The translations under genes were made by a program, and so were the position numbers. Positions 1-10,300 of a DNA stretch of 64,000 bases are shown here, piece after piece. The stretch's first letter is position 1, and every line of letters starts with the position of its first letter. This DNA comes from Ceratopteris richardii (lineage: Eukaryota > Streptophyta > Polypodiopsida > Polypodiales > Pteridaceae), in the NCBI GenBank assembly GCA_020310875.1, contig CM035407.1, positions 197,850,392 to 197,914,391 on the forward strand, given 5' to 3'. The notes below the pieces were generated by a model that did no database searches, had not been told where the DNA came from, and worked only from the letters and a program-made list of their open reading frames with translations.

Positions 1-1242
1 TTGTAGCAGTTTGTTGCCCACTAGCTTGCTCTGCCTCGACTTCCGTGTTAATAGCTCGATTATTCTGGCTACCTCCTCATCAGTTAGGTCTTCTAATGTG
101 AAGCCATGAGGAAACTCTAGGTCGGTTGGTACAGGTGGAAACACCAGATTTGGTCCATCAGTGCTGTGTCTTGGTAATCTGATAGTGAAGGGTTGTACAT
201 GCCTCGGAAATCGTGGAGTTGTCTCTGGTGTCAGTGTCGCACCGCGGGCTTGTGCGTAGGGCATCTGAACTGCACCTCTCATTTTCTTTGATGGAGGCCC
301 TGCGGTTGATAGTCTACGTTGAAATTCCTGTACCTTGGTCCAAATTAATGCCCTTTGAATTGGCACATCAAAAGCCAAACATCTATACACAATCCCGGTG
401 AGGGCACAGCATCCATACAGTACCGACTTTTGCTTTTTATACCACCGTTGATGTGCCAAGTGGATTTGGTCGATAATCCAATGCGGCATGTTGATTGTCA
501 AATTGAAGGCATCTGCTAAATATAGACTGAACCATATCTTCTTGGGTGGCATGGTGAACCGCTCTTGAGCTGGGAACGCGAAATGTTGCATGACCATTCG
601 TAAGTGAATGGCCATTGTGGGTGTCATTGCCACCATGTCTTTGAGCTTAGTCAGGTTCCTGTTCTTCATGTTATCCAGGACCATCGTCTCTTTTTCGGTG
701 GGGATATGCATGCCTTTCAATGCAAGAGCTTCCCTCACCAAGTTGTTCGTCAATTTGAAACGCTTTAATTCATTACCTCTGGTAAGTGATGGTAGAACGA
801 AGGTACTATATCCCTTTTTCTCTTTACTAGGGGTCAGAGTGCTAATTAAGTAGGAACACCGTAGAAAATCTGGCTTGGGTAACTGAGCCTTGAAATAGTC
901 GTAGAGTCTAGCCTTCTTCCAGATGGGTTTCATACCTTCGTCATTTTGAAGCCTCTCAAATTCCCTGGTAAAAAAATGATATCTGCCCCATCGCCCATTG
1001 AACTCTATCTCGGCCTCCCACATGTAAGTGCCTTCACCTAGAGATCCGGCCACATCACTGAACCAATGTGAGTTTTTGCTGACCGGCATTGTGTGCCCCT
1101 GTGGAGGATTCTGAATCGGTATGGCGTGTAATGCCCTCAATGCCACTGGGCGTTCCTTCAATTCCTCTTCAATGGGAAGACTTTCAATGTCCACGATTTG
1201 GGGGTTGGTGCCTGCCTGGGAGCTAGTTCCTGCCTCGGCCAT
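1..1242 (-). CDS. ORF2 of element A, N-terminal part, open at window edge
   Basis: The reading frame starts at ATG 1242 (protein begins MAEAGTSSQAG) and stays open for 414 codons to position 1, so it is truncated by the window and not by a stop. The start is supported by the parallel starts MATAAGTSSQAG in C and MASTNSEAT in E. Residues about 40 to 300 align with C ORF2: shared blocks include SHWF, FFTREFE, LPKPDFLRC, QHFAFPAQ, KKIW, GCCALT and YRCLA(F/Y)DV. The sequence then becomes low-complexity. No signal peptide or membrane span is seen. The function is unknown; the position after pol resembles env-like or accessory ORFs of other plant Ty3 elements. Confidence 0.85.
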   Translation of the reverse strand, partial: MAEAGTSSQAGTNPQIVDIESLPIEEELKERPVALRALHAIPIQNPPQGHTMPVSKNSHWFSDVAGSLGEGTYMWEAEIEFNGRWGRYHFFTREFERLQNDEGMKPIWKKARLYDYFKAQLPKPDFLRCSYLISTLTPSKEKKGYSTFVLPSLTRGNELKRFKLTNNLVREALALKGMHIPTEKETMVLDNMKNRNLTKLKDMVAMTPTMAIHLRMVMQHFAFPAQERFTMPPKKIWFSLYLADAFNLTINMPHWIIDQIHLAHQRWYKKQKSVLYGCCALTGIVYRCLAFDVPIQRALIWTKVQEFQRRLSTAGPPSKKMRGAVQMPYAQARGATLTPETTPRFPRHVQPFTIRLPRHSTDGPNLVFPPVPTDLEFPHGFTLEDLTDEEVARIIELLTRKSRQSKLVGNKLLQ

Positions 1243-1263
1243 GGTGAAGAGACTGGTCACCGG

Positions 1264-1290
1264 TTCTGTGAGAATAGACAAATGAATGTT
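1264..1290 (-). promoter_or_regulatory. Candidate 3' splice acceptor before A ORF2
   Basis: On the minus strand, the tract TTTGTCTATTCTCACAG ends in AG about 25 bases before the ORF2 ATG. C and E have comparable pyrimidine tract plus AG sequences between pol and ORF2. This suggests that ORF2 is translated from a spliced RNA. Prediction only. Confidence 0.5.
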
Positions 1291-1473
1291 AACATTGCAA
1301 AAGGACACCAAGCATTCATGCGTCCCCATTACAACATTAACATGATTTTAGTGAGAGGTTAGTAGGTCAATAAGTGCTTGGGGATCGTGTGTGTAGTTAG
1401 TGAATGAATATTCCTAAGAGCTAAATGGAAGGATGCGGTGTATGAGTGATGTAGTGAGTAAGTGGATATGAAT

Positions 1474-1965
1474 TTACGAATGAGGGTTGGGGGGTTTAGT
1501 ACACATTTTGGGCTTCCAAACAAACTGATTTGCTGTTGGTCTTGATTTTGTGGAGACTCTGGAGGGCTTTTCAGGAGTGTCTACTTGGAAATGAGGCTTT
1601 TTAAGGACCCATTTACAAGTGATTCTGCTTGTGCTCATGGACCAATGTGTGTCCGTGCGTGTTATATAAGAAAGGGTATCAGATGTTCGAGTGAGTGAAC
1701 CATGTTGTACAGGGTGTGGCCTCGGTGTAACTATTTGAGCCCGCAAGCAAGCCTTAGGCACTCAAATTTGTCATGATTGTGGGATGGCCTTCATCGACTT
1801 CTTGGGTACCCAAATAGACTTTACTTTCGCAGAAGAATTTTTGAAAGACTTCTTATTAGTGTCATGTTGTTGATTATCAATAAAAAGTTTTGCCCGTGTG
1901 GTTGGCTTGATCGCAACAGGGAGTTCGCCTTTCCGCACCCACACTTGTTTCAATGGCTGAGACAT
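1474..1965 (-). pseudogene. W-motif tail of element A gag-pol, broken
   Basis: This is the C-terminal end of the polyprotein after PR2. It contains QVWVRKG, SIWVPKK, CKWVLKK and VWKPK, spaced by basic, Ser/Pro-rich linkers, and ends with CTKPPNPHS, matching the C terminus CTKPPDPIL of element C. In-frame stops near 1972 and 1768 split it. The motif spacing matches elements B, C and E, so this is a conserved part of the protein and not random sequence. Function unknown. Confidence 0.75.
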
Positions 1966-1971
1966 TCTGCT

Positions 1972-3006
1972 TCACACGTTCTTTTGACCTCCAGCATAGG
2001 TATTACTCTGCTCCTTTTGTATTTGATATGTCTTTGGTTGCTGCATCCCTCTGGTCTCTGGAAAAGAAGGGAGTTTCGTTGTGCCCCTGACTTCTTGATT
2101 GAAATCATCATTCCTCTGCATCACACAGTTTTGGACAAGAACAACATGGTCATCTTCATGTGTACCCCTGGAAGGACCAGGAGTGTGTGCCTTGTATAAT
2201 TCCTTGAGTGCTTCATTTTCTAACTCAATTGTAACACGATTCTGATTCACCCAGACCTGAAGGAGTCCACTTCTTAGGTTTAGGTTGATTGCATGATCAT
2301 AGATCCTGTCTTGACCCAAGACAAGAGGCTCCGTGAGGTCCTCATCTTGACACACTAGCACATTAACTGTCATTACTTCGTCTTGAATGTAGAGGGGAAG
2401 TTCCACCTCGCCCATGCAAGGGGTTTCCACACCTCCCAATCCTATGAGATATGCTTCTATAGGATTGACAATTAATTTCAACTTTTGACAGTAAGAAAAT
2501 TTAACAGCACTAGTGGCTGCACCTGAGTCAATCAAGGCTCTTACAGTCCTTGCACCCTTTCCTTGTCCTATCTCTAAGGTTACAAAAGGTCGTCTATCAA
2601 TTATTCTATGAGAACTTATTCCTGAGACTTCACACATTGCCATATGATAACCTGGGTCTGCATAGTCATCTACCCTGGCTTGATCTCTACCCAGTCTTCG
2701 CAACCTCATCCTTCGGATGCGTTCCAATGCTTCCGCCTGTGCCTCTTCTCGAACTCGTTTTTCTTCTTCCTTGCGTTTTTTGGCAGTGTTGAGTCGATTT
2801 AGCATCTCCTCTGTCAGGGGTTCTTGATATAACTTGACTCTGCATCCGCTTATATAGCTAGGGAGAACATCACCTTCCAGTGTAGCGAGTTGAACTGCTC
2901 CACTGGTTGAGATCCTATTTATGATCATAGGTCCATAACCTCTCTTTTCGAGCTTTCTTGCATGTTGTTTTAGGGTATACACCAACACTAAGTCTCCGGC
3001 CTTCAA
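1972..3006 (-). pseudogene. Integrase GPY/F-like module and second retropepsin (PR2), element A
   Basis: The first about 65 residues contain the post-integrase module (KRGYGPMIINRIST, then NYI/SYI-SGCRVKLYQEP), resembling the GPY/F module of Ty3 integrases. A charged E/R-rich linker follows, then a retropepsin-like domain with LIDSGAATSAV as the active-site loop and LVLGQD as the second conserved turn. This is separate from the usual protease upstream of RT (PR1). The same frame is cut from the upstream integrase by a stop. No chromodomain follows the module. Confidence 0.8.
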
Positions 3007-3042
3007 GCCTTTATCCTTAACATGGGCATCAAAGTATGCCTT

Positions 3043-4082
3043 CTATCGTTTCTTAGCTGCATATATCCCCGCAGCCGCCCTCAGCCTTGTTTCTCCTAAC
3101 CGTTCAAGGTCAAAGAGTCTAGAGGAGAGTTCATGACCCATCCATTCATGCTCTTGTGCTACTTTTAATGTAGGTATCAAGAAGTCCAATGGTAGCACTA
3201 CATTTTGGCCAAATACCATCTGAAAGGGGGTGGCTTGGAGTACCGTTTTATAGGCAACTCGGTATGCCCAAACAGCATGGTGTAGCTGTTTGTCCCAATC
3301 AGAGCGTTTATTATTCACTAGTTTGGTCAACACATTGCACAGGATCTTGTTTGTGCTTTCAGCTTGTCCATTAGCTTGTGGGTGATAGGGGGCAGACTTC
3401 TTGTGTACAACCAAGAACTCTTGGAGCAGATTTTCAATAACTTCATTCAAGAAGTGAGTGCCTCTATCACTTACCAGCTCTATAGGTAGCCCGTATCTTG
3501 TGAACACATTCTCAAATAGGAACTTAGCAGTTGTCTGAGCATCGTTCTTTGTCGTAGCTTTTACCTCTACCCACTTTGTTAGATAGTCTGTGGCAACAAT
3601 GATGTATTCAGCATGTGAACCCTGAGCTGGGGGATTAATAGGACCCACGAAGTCTATTCCCTACTTAGAAAATGCTCGTCCACCCATCATAGGTTTCAGT
3701 GGCATCTCATCTTTGCGTATAGGATATTGAGTTCGCTGACAAACATCACATCTCTTCACATAGGTATGTGCATCCATGTGAAGGGTAGGCCACCACAAGC
3801 CTGCAAACAGGATTGCTTTAATCACCCTATCTGGTCCAAAATGTCCTCCTGCTACTGCTTGATGAGCAGCTTCCAAAACTTTAAGATATTCACTCTCATG
3901 GACACATAGTCTGAGGTAACCATCTTTACCACGCTTTTCGTTGTTTTGAGTAGTGTTGCTCTAATGCACCTACATGTGCCAATTGCAACCATTTAGCATA
4001 CTCATCCTCTTTCCACACAACAAGCTAGGATCCCTTGATTTGTTTGTTTGTACATGCTTCCTCACACCATGATGTGGTACTT
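3043..4082 (-). pseudogene. Integrase of element A (zinc module plus catalytic core), with internal deletion
   Basis: Two pieces (3661..3876 and 3043..3648) hold the second H2C2 module (HQAVAGGHFGPD and CDVCQ) and the catalytic core with IVATDYLTKWVE, ELVSDRGTHFLNEV and the downstream catalytic Glu region QANGQAEST. A Trp codon has become TAG between the pieces (AFSK*GID). In 3877..4082 the frame is degenerate: comparison with B and C shows that about 85 residues were deleted between a remnant of the first zinc module (HYSKQR) and RGKDGYLRLCVHE, removing most of the first H2C2 unit. Non-functional. Confidence 0.8.
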
Positions 4083-4639
4083 CTAGGCTTTTACTACCTC
4101 TCTACCTTGAGTGTTTATGACTAGGTGGTTAGGCCCGTATGTCAATACTGGCACTAATGGCTTAGCCCACTGAGGTATAACTTCCAAATTAAACAAGTAA
4201 GCATCAGGAAGGTCATCTGATACTCCTTGTGTGGCTTCTCCAGATGTGAGCCTAGAGAGGTGGTTTGCTCTCAAGTGAGTCTTCCCTTTCCTCACCACAA
4301 CTTCAAAGTCGTATTCCATTAGTAAGAGAAACCATCTTACTAATCTACCTGTATTGCAAGGTTTGTTTACCAAGTACAACAGTGCTTGATGATCAGTAAA
4401 AAATTTAAACTTATTTGCAAGCAAATAGTGTCTAACTTCTTAACCGCATATACCATGCCTAATCCTTCTCGTTCGGTGGTGGTATAGTTCCGTTCAGCTG
4501 CATTTAACTGTCTACTAGCATAGGCAATTGGAAGATCCATATTACCTTCGCCCGTAGGTTGTGCGAGTACACACCCAATAGCATAATTGGACGCATCTAC
4601 ATGAACATGAAAAGGCTTATTCCAATCTGGTGTGGTCAA
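4083..4639 (-). pseudogene. RNase H domain of element A, frameshifted
   Basis: RNase H of the Ty3 type in two frames: HVHVDASNYAIG (first catalytic Asp), TTEREGLGMVYAVKK (Glu) and FFTDHQALLYLV (second Asp). A one-base deletion near 4436 joins the two overlapping frames (4367..4639 and 4083..4424). The tethered region after RNase H (RWFLLLMEYDFEVVV) follows in order. Homologous parts of B and C are uninterrupted. Confidence 0.85.
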
Positions 4640-4657
4640 GATTGGTGTTGAACATAA

Positions 4658-7054
4658 TCACCGTTTAAGCTCATTGAAGGAATTCTCACATTCATCAGTC
4701 CACTCAAAGTTGGTCAAAAGTCCGTACAGAGGCTTTGTTGTGATGGCATACATGTGTATAAACCGTCGGTAATAACCACAATGCCCCATGAAAGCTTGTA
4801 CTTCCTTGACATTCTTTGGCCTAGGTAGCTCTGCGATGGCTCTTACCTTCTCTTCATCAGTGGATATGCCGTTCTTTGACACTATGTGTCCTAGAATCTT
4901 GCCTTGCCTGACCATGAAAACACACTTTTCTGGGTTCAAGCAGACTTGATATTCTCTACATTTGTCAAAGATTTGCCTGAGCTCAGGTATGTGTGTTTGT
5001 CTAATGTTGGAATGAGCGCAGAGATCATCAACATAGACCTCCAAACTCTTCCTCAAGAACTCTTTAAACACGTGACACATCAATCTTTGGAAGGTTGCAG
5101 GAGCATTGGTAAGCCCAAATGGCATTACTCGAAAGGCAAATATTCCCCATTCTGTGGCAAAAGCTGTCTTATGCTGGTCTTCCGGAGCAATGGCTACCTG
5201 ATTGTAGCCCGAAAATCCATCAAGGAAGCTGTAGACTTCCTTGCCTGCTACCCTTTCTAATAGATGCTCGGTAATTGGAAGTGGATAGTTATCTCGAATT
5301 GTGGCTGTATTAACCTTCTTCAAGTTAATGCACACACGTAGCTTTCCGTTCTTCTTGGGCACAACTACAATGGGGGATACCCACTCAGTGTGCTCAATTT
5401 CATAGATGAATCCAGCTTCTACCAGTCTATCTATCTCCTCTTTGATCTTGGCAGCATAATTATCATTGTATGTGTATGGCTTTTGCTTAGAAGGTTTAGC
5501 ATCTGAGGTCATGGGGATTGTGTGTGAGCATATGTCCGGGTCTACACCTTTCAAATCCTTATAACTCCAAGCGAATACATCTCTATATTCTCTTAGCAAG
5601 GCTATTAATGCATGCTCTTCTTCCTCTGTTAGGTCATGGCCTATGTATGTGCATCTCTCCTCTCCTTCTTCTAGGGCTACCATTATTTTCTTGGTGGTTT
5701 CTTTGTTATCATAGGCCTCTCCTAATTGTGCCTCTCGTTTAGGCATTCTTATCATGACTGTCCTATCGTCTATCTCATACTTTTTAAAGTTTTCAGGGAC
5801 CTCAAACAAAGATTCTTCTTCCTTCGGGGGGACTTCTTTCTTCTTTAGTTTCTTGCTATCATTATTAGCAATCACTTGTGTGGTTAATCGTACATCGTTA
5901 GTTATCTCTTCGTGTCTCTGAGGCTGGAATTCTACTTCATAGAAGTATTCTTCATCTGATGCAAAAGGTGGGTCCATAATGATTGACTCTAGATCGGAGT
6001 CACTTGCATCCTCAAATGCATCAGGGCTAGGTTCGCACTCTTCTAAAACTGCATCTCCCATGATTGGCTTTATGGATAAAACTGAAATGTCATAGCCATC
6101 CTCATCACAGTGGGGTGTCCATTGTTCTTCATTGATGGTTACATCCATTGTTGCTAAAATTTCTGCCCAGCCGTGAGGTTCAAATTCCTCGTCCAGAAAT
6201 ACTACAGGTGCATAGGCTGGGTCTTGAATTGGTCTATGTGTTTCCTTCGCACCTACCTCTCTAGCTTTTTCTCTCTTCTCTTCTTCTACTGCTACTTTGC
6301 ACATCCATAAGTGGGTGTCTTCATGCATCCATGAGGATCCTGATCCTATGGAATGCACAGACTCCGTATCATCTTTGGCTCTATGGATGGGGTTCCATTG
6401 GATAGGAGGGACATCTCTATGAGAGTAATCTTTGAGATTCACTTTGGTCGTAACACCCAAGTGTTGCAAGTACAAGGAATTGGTTCCCCAATCGTGTACT
6501 ACTTGCAACTGTCGCATAAATGGTCTTCCCAAAATCATCTCATAGGCATGATTTTTGCTAAAGTCACATATAGCAAATGTGTGCTCAAACTCTACACCAC
6601 AAGTAGTGAGAGTTATTCCTTCAAGTAGTCCTAAAGGCCTCTCTATGTGACCATCCGCCATCTGCAATTTCATCCTCGTAGGCCTGAGTGCTGGCTTGCC
6701 CCAACGTTTCCATAGGGAAGTGGTAGCAATTGCAACTCCTGCACCAGAGTCGAGAATTGCCTTGGTTGTGTACCCCTGATGGGTAATGGGAAGATAGGTG
6801 TTTCCTTCTTCACCTTCGCTCATGTCTCCTATCTTGTCCAAAGGTATCTCTGGCACTGTGCGATGAGATCCTACCTGGGAACGAGGTTTTGCTATCTCTG
6901 GTACTTGTTTGGTTACATGTTTCCATAGTTCTGGCCTTACTTTGAGTAGCTCTTCTAAAGTGAGGTTACACTGCACTTTAGTGTTTTTCACTACCTCTGT
7001 GTTCCTAGGTATGACCGAGTCTTCGTTTCTTACCATGACTGTGGGTGCTCTCAT
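4658..7054 (-). CDS. Protease 1, linker and reverse transcriptase of element A
   Basis: A 798-codon open stretch. PR1 lies at about residues 75 to 185 with ILDSGAGVAIAT and MILGRPF. An acidic linker (residues about 200 to 480) contains EWTPHCDEDGYDISV, conserved in B and C. RT covers about residues 500 to 750 with LDGFSGYNQV (motif A), MPFGLTNAPATFQ and VYVDDLC (motif C), so both catalytic motifs are present. It is the best preserved RT in the window among the A/B/C family. It is one segment of a single gag-pol frame: the same frame continues from gag, interrupted by a Trp-to-TGA change near 7070. Confidence 0.88.
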   Translation of the reverse strand: MRAPTVMVRNEDSVIPRNTEVVKNTKVQCNLTLEELLKVRPELWKHVTKQVPEIAKPRSQVGSHRTVPEIPLDKIGDMSEGEEGNTYLPITHQGYTTKAILDSGAGVAIATTSLWKRWGKPALRPTRMKLQMADGHIERPLGLLEGITLTTCGVEFEHTFAICDFSKNHAYEMILGRPFMRQLQVVHDWGTNSLYLQHLGVTTKVNLKDYSHRDVPPIQWNPIHRAKDDTESVHSIGSGSSWMHEDTHLWMCKVAVEEEKREKAREVGAKETHRPIQDPAYAPVVFLDEEFEPHGWAEILATMDVTINEEQWTPHCDEDGYDISVLSIKPIMGDAVLEECEPSPDAFEDASDSDLESIIMDPPFASDEEYFYEVEFQPQRHEEITNDVRLTTQVIANNDSKKLKKKEVPPKEEESLFEVPENFKKYEIDDRTVMIRMPKREAQLGEAYDNKETTKKIMVALEEGEERCTYIGHDLTEEEEHALIALLREYRDVFAWSYKDLKGVDPDICSHTIPMTSDAKPSKQKPYTYNDNYAAKIKEEIDRLVEAGFIYEIEHTEWVSPIVVVPKKNGKLRVCINLKKVNTATIRDNYPLPITEHLLERVAGKEVYSFLDGFSGYNQVAIAPEDQHKTAFATEWGIFAFRVMPFGLTNAPATFQRLMCHVFKEFLRKSLEVYVDDLCAHSNIRQTHIPELRQIFDKCREYQVCLNPEKCVFMVRQGKILGHIVSKNGISTDEEKVRAIAELPRPKNVKEVQAFMGHCGYYRRFIHMYAITTKPLYGLLTNFEWTDECENSFNELKR

Positions 7055-7072
7055 ACAAGTGGACTTAGCTTC

Positions 7073-8600
7073 TCATGGGCCTATGAAGTGGGGTAATTCA
7101 TGTAAAGAATTAGACTCAAAGTCTAATCTCTCTTGAGACTGAGTGCTCTCCTGCTCTTCATAAATGGATGGGATGTCTTGTGGGAATTGGTCGTGTGCAT
7201 CATCCACAAGTTCAATGGGAGGAGGGACTTCACTTTCTTTAGCCCATTTGTCTTCTTGAATCTCTTGTAGGAATTCTGGTGTGAACCGATTCATAGAAGA
7301 AGATGTGTCTGGCTCCGTAGAGTTAGGCACATAGGCTTCCTGGGCAGGAAGGCTTGCCCTCATACTTGCCTTGCCCTTACTTGGAGGGGTGGGTTCCTTT
7401 TCTGATTGTGCAATTAACCTCTCCAATCTTTCTAGCAATCCATCAAAGTGCAACTGCATCTTAGCTGAACTAGAGATGTTGAAGAGGCGACTCGCTTCAA
7501 ACATGGTTTGAGCCAATTCCACCATCTTAGCACAAATTTTGGTTCGTTCAAGCTCTAGTTCTGCTCTAGGGTAACACTTTTCATGATCGGTTACATTTGG
7601 CCCTTCTTGGATTCTGGCCTGATATGCCTTAAGCATCATATTTAGGTCCTCCGGAGTGGGATCGGCTAGGATTGATCCTACTCTAGGGGGTGGTGGAGTA
7701 GCATGAGGCGGGTTGGAAGGTGGTGGGTCGGATGGAGATGGGAATGGTGGTGATGGAGTAGTGTGAGAGGGAGTTTGAGATGTAAGTTCAACTATCCTGG
7801 CTTTTATTTCTCTTAGGCTTTCCTCGAGTTCACTCATTCTCTTAGCCTGTTGCCTCTTCATTCTTTCTCTACTATCTCTCCAGGCTCTAGTTCTCTTCTT
7901 GGTTATGCTCTCAGTTTCACTAGCCTCTGAGCTCTTTTTCTGGCCTACCCCTTGGTTTTGCTGCAATGCCTGAGCTCTAGTGACTACCTGTACTGGTGCA
8001 GTGGACGTCACACTTCCTGTAGAGTCTACTACTAACCCAATAACATTGATAGGAGTAATTTTTGGCATATTATTGGGGTTTTTTGGGCAATCTCGTAAGA
8101 GATGATCCTTTCCACAATCTTGGCAAAAGCCTTGAATTGTCACTGACTGGGGTTGCGTAGGTGGAGGTAAGGGGCAATCACGAATGAGGTGATCTCCCTG
8201 ACATCTGTAGCATGGTCCTCTAGGGAATGGGGGTCTTACCTGCCTAGGTTGGGGTCTAGAGTTAGGGTTTGTGTACATTACATTTGTGTACTCTGGCTCC
8301 AACTAGGTTCACTTGGTTCTTCACTGTAGTAGGACTCACCATGTTCAGGAGATTGCATGTAGTAAGCCTAGGGACTATCAATATGTGTAGAATCAAAGCT
8401 ATGGTCACTGGGATCACTTTCTGAAAGCAATGGTGTTACTAGCACTATAGCTCTATTCAAATTCTCTTCTACAGCTGCATACTTTACCAGAATTACATTA
8501 GCTGGGGCAGGGGGTTGTTGTGCTAACACAGGCTGAGGCCTTTGTTGGTTTTGGTATTGTGGTTGGTAGGTTTGTTGAGGCCTAGCATACTGCTGTGGTG
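7073..8600 (-). pseudogene. C-terminal part of gag and gag-PR linker, element A
   Basis: The segment follows the B insertion point at 8600. It begins in the Gln/Tyr/Pro-rich gag linker (PQQYARPQQ), then has two zinc knuckles, CYRCQGDHLIRDC and CQDCGKDHLLRDC, each with C-X2-C-X3-H-X4-C spacing, one residue shorter than the usual retroviral knuckle. A Pro-rich linker and a helical segment around LLERLERLIAQ follow. A TAG just before 8302 and a TGA near 7070 break the frame. Gag from the other side of B continues at 21664. Confidence 0.82.
8596..8600. repeat. Target-site duplication of element B, left copy (TGGTG)
   Basis: The five bases TGGTG abut the left LTR of B and are repeated immediately after the right LTR at 21664..21668. 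Joining the flanks across one copy restores continuity of A gag, as judged against element C. Confidence 0.9.
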
Positions 8601-9208
8601 TGTAGCTCAAGCGTAAGCACCACCTCCTTTACTTGTCAATCCGCGGAGACGTGAGGACCGGTATGAAGACCACGAGCAAGTGAAGGCACAAGTGCGTGAG
8701 TGAAAGCACACAAACATGCACACACATACACACACACGCGCACGAAGTAAGATCAAAGAGAGGAACAATGGAAAGCTTAGATTGCAAAAGAGTTCTCTTA
8801 CAAAAGCTCTATTCTCTAACCAGCTAACCTCAAAAATGGGCTCTCTAGCTCTTTTTATAGTTTTTTGACTAGTTTTGGCCCTGCCCAGACCTAGTGTCCG
8901 GCCTAGTTAAAAATTAGGTTCCAGGGTTTATTTGAGGGCTCAAACGAAGTCTAAAAATTATGAAAATTGGTACGATGGTACTTCTAATACTCCTCAAGCT
9001 CGAGGACTCCTTGGCTTGAACAAAATGCAGTTATAAAAATAGATAATGGTATTTACAATGGTTTTTAGTGATGAAAATCACTATTTTTGTAGGAGATTCA
9101 TCTGAAAATTTGACATACACTTCATGGAGCTCCCTACTTGCTCCCTTTCCTTGTGTGTCCAACTTTTGATGTGCTTCCATGCTTTGTCCTTGACTTTGAG
9201 CTTCAACA
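8601..9208 (-). repeat. 3' LTR of element B
   Basis: Starts TGTTGAAG and ends GCTACA in element orientation. A TATA-like box (CTATAAAAAG) lies at 8851..8860. Sequence blocks are shared with the LTRs of A and C, including the region around GGACACTAGGTCTGG and the block near CAAGCTTGAGGAG. The partner copy is at 21056..21663, with about five substitutions by eye (for example at 8821 and 9034). Confidence 0.95.
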
Positions 9209-9246
9209 CTCCCCCCCCCCTCTTGAGTCTGTCATCCCTGATAGAC
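9209..9246 (-). promoter_or_regulatory. Polypurine tract and adjacent inverted repeat, element B
   Basis: On the minus strand, AGAGGGGGGGGGGAG directly precedes the LTR start TGTTG, as expected for the plus-strand primer. Just upstream, GTCTATC-AGGGAT-GACAGAC (9227..9246) forms a 7-position stem with one A-C mismatch. A perfect version is present in element C at the same place. Confidence 0.8.
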
Positions 9247-9556
9247 CCTTGTTGTAGTGGTTTTCTAAGTAGTGCCTTGAGAGGGAGCGTCCCGTCTGTC
9301 TGAAAAAAAGTCGTCTGACTTCCAGATGTGTCTGGTTCTTCATCTATCACTGCGAGTCTTTGCAAGTTGTAGTCTCTTGGTATATGCTTCTTCCTGGGAT
9401 TCCAGCATGACTGTGTCATTGTGAGTCTCCATCGATGTTTTCTAGATCTTCCACAATTGATGTTCATAGTAGTCATGCCAAGTACTCCTAACCCATATTG
9501 AGTGATGGGTAAGTGTGTTCGTGCATGGGTTGAGGAAAATATGTGCCTTGTGCACG
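9247..9556 (-). other. Unassigned 3' region of element B with a short open frame
   Basis: A minus-strand frame is open from 9476 through the PPT into the LTR, with a tail ...GSIRDDR just before the PPT that resembles the end of C ORF2 (RSVRGDR). It may be the last remnant of ORF2, but the rest shows no recognisable similarity. Confidence 0.35.
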
Positions 9557-9634
9557 ACCTTGTAATGTAGCCCTATGAATGCTTACTTGGAAAATGCATT
9601 GGAAGAAGTATGGTGCAAAAATTGCGGGTCTTGA
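9557..9634. repeat. Imperfect direct repeat, copy 2, flanking the captured ARGONAUTE block
   Basis: The segment beginning tgcacgaccttgtaatgtag resembles 10411..10488 (tgcacggccgtgtaatgtgg), roughly three-quarters identical with small gaps, in the same orientation. Part of the motif (tgcatacttt near 10438) also occurs in the pol-ORF2 spacer of element C near 28335, so the repeat comes from that spacer. The two copies bracket the captured segment. Confidence 0.65.
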
Positions 9635-9845
9635 GCTAAGTGCCCAAGGGTATGCTGACGAAGAGGTTTCCTAATCTATCATGGTTATGGTGTTGCCAGA
9701 GTAAAGATACTTACCATGGAGAAGGTTGATCGATGTTCATCTCCTCGTGTTGTACACTCGGCCTTTGGGATGGAACATTGTTGATGAATGTCCATGTTGA
9801 TGGTCCACTGATGAGATCTTTTGAGTGGTTGATCCTCTCTCCTCT

Positions 9846-10260
9846 TTTCAAAGCAACATTTGCCAAATACTGAGAATTGAATTTCTTTATATTCTTTGGC
9901 AAACAACATTGGGTAACTACACCAAGCTGAGTTTCACATATTCTCTTTAGCTCACCATACACAGGAGTCTTCTCCTCCAGAACTACCCTTTGCAGATATC
10001 TCCTTGGATGCTCGCGTACATGAAGTAGTTAAGCATCACTCAAGTTGCGGACCTTCAAGCTTTTCATCCCTACCATGGTAAGAGAAAATCATAGTTGTAG
10101 ATGCCATGTTCATGCCAAGTGCTTGCCATCTACCAGATAAGGCAGCAATAATATCATCTGCTAGCCGAGACACAGTTTTATCCAAATTGATAAATGCCTA
10201 GTAATCAACAATTCCACCTTCAACTAAGCATGACTCATTCAGGTTCCAAGAGCCAAGCCT
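9846..10260 (-). pseudogene. AGO: ARGONAUTE gene fragment (linker 2/MID region) captured by element B
   Basis: Two blocks in one orientation match plant ARGONAUTE proteins in order. The first (about 10250..10026) reads GSWNLNESCLVEGGIV, then a TAG where family members have Trp, then AFINL..., and QALGMNMA, resembling the G-WN-..-GG-..-WA-..-F and CQ-GM region entering the MID domain. The second (about 9993..9846) reads [32 protein letters not shown] and QYLANVALK, a hallmark MID/PIWI-entry block of the AGO1-type family. The spacing between blocks (about 52 codons) matches the family, so no intron lies between them. Similarity ends right after ALK, where AGO proteins continue into PIWI. A stop and a frame change make it non-coding for AGO. 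It sits between pol and the 3' LTR, in the sense direction of B. Confidence 0.87.
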
Positions 10261-10269
10261 AGAGACAAG

Positions 10270-10300
<31 letters not shown>

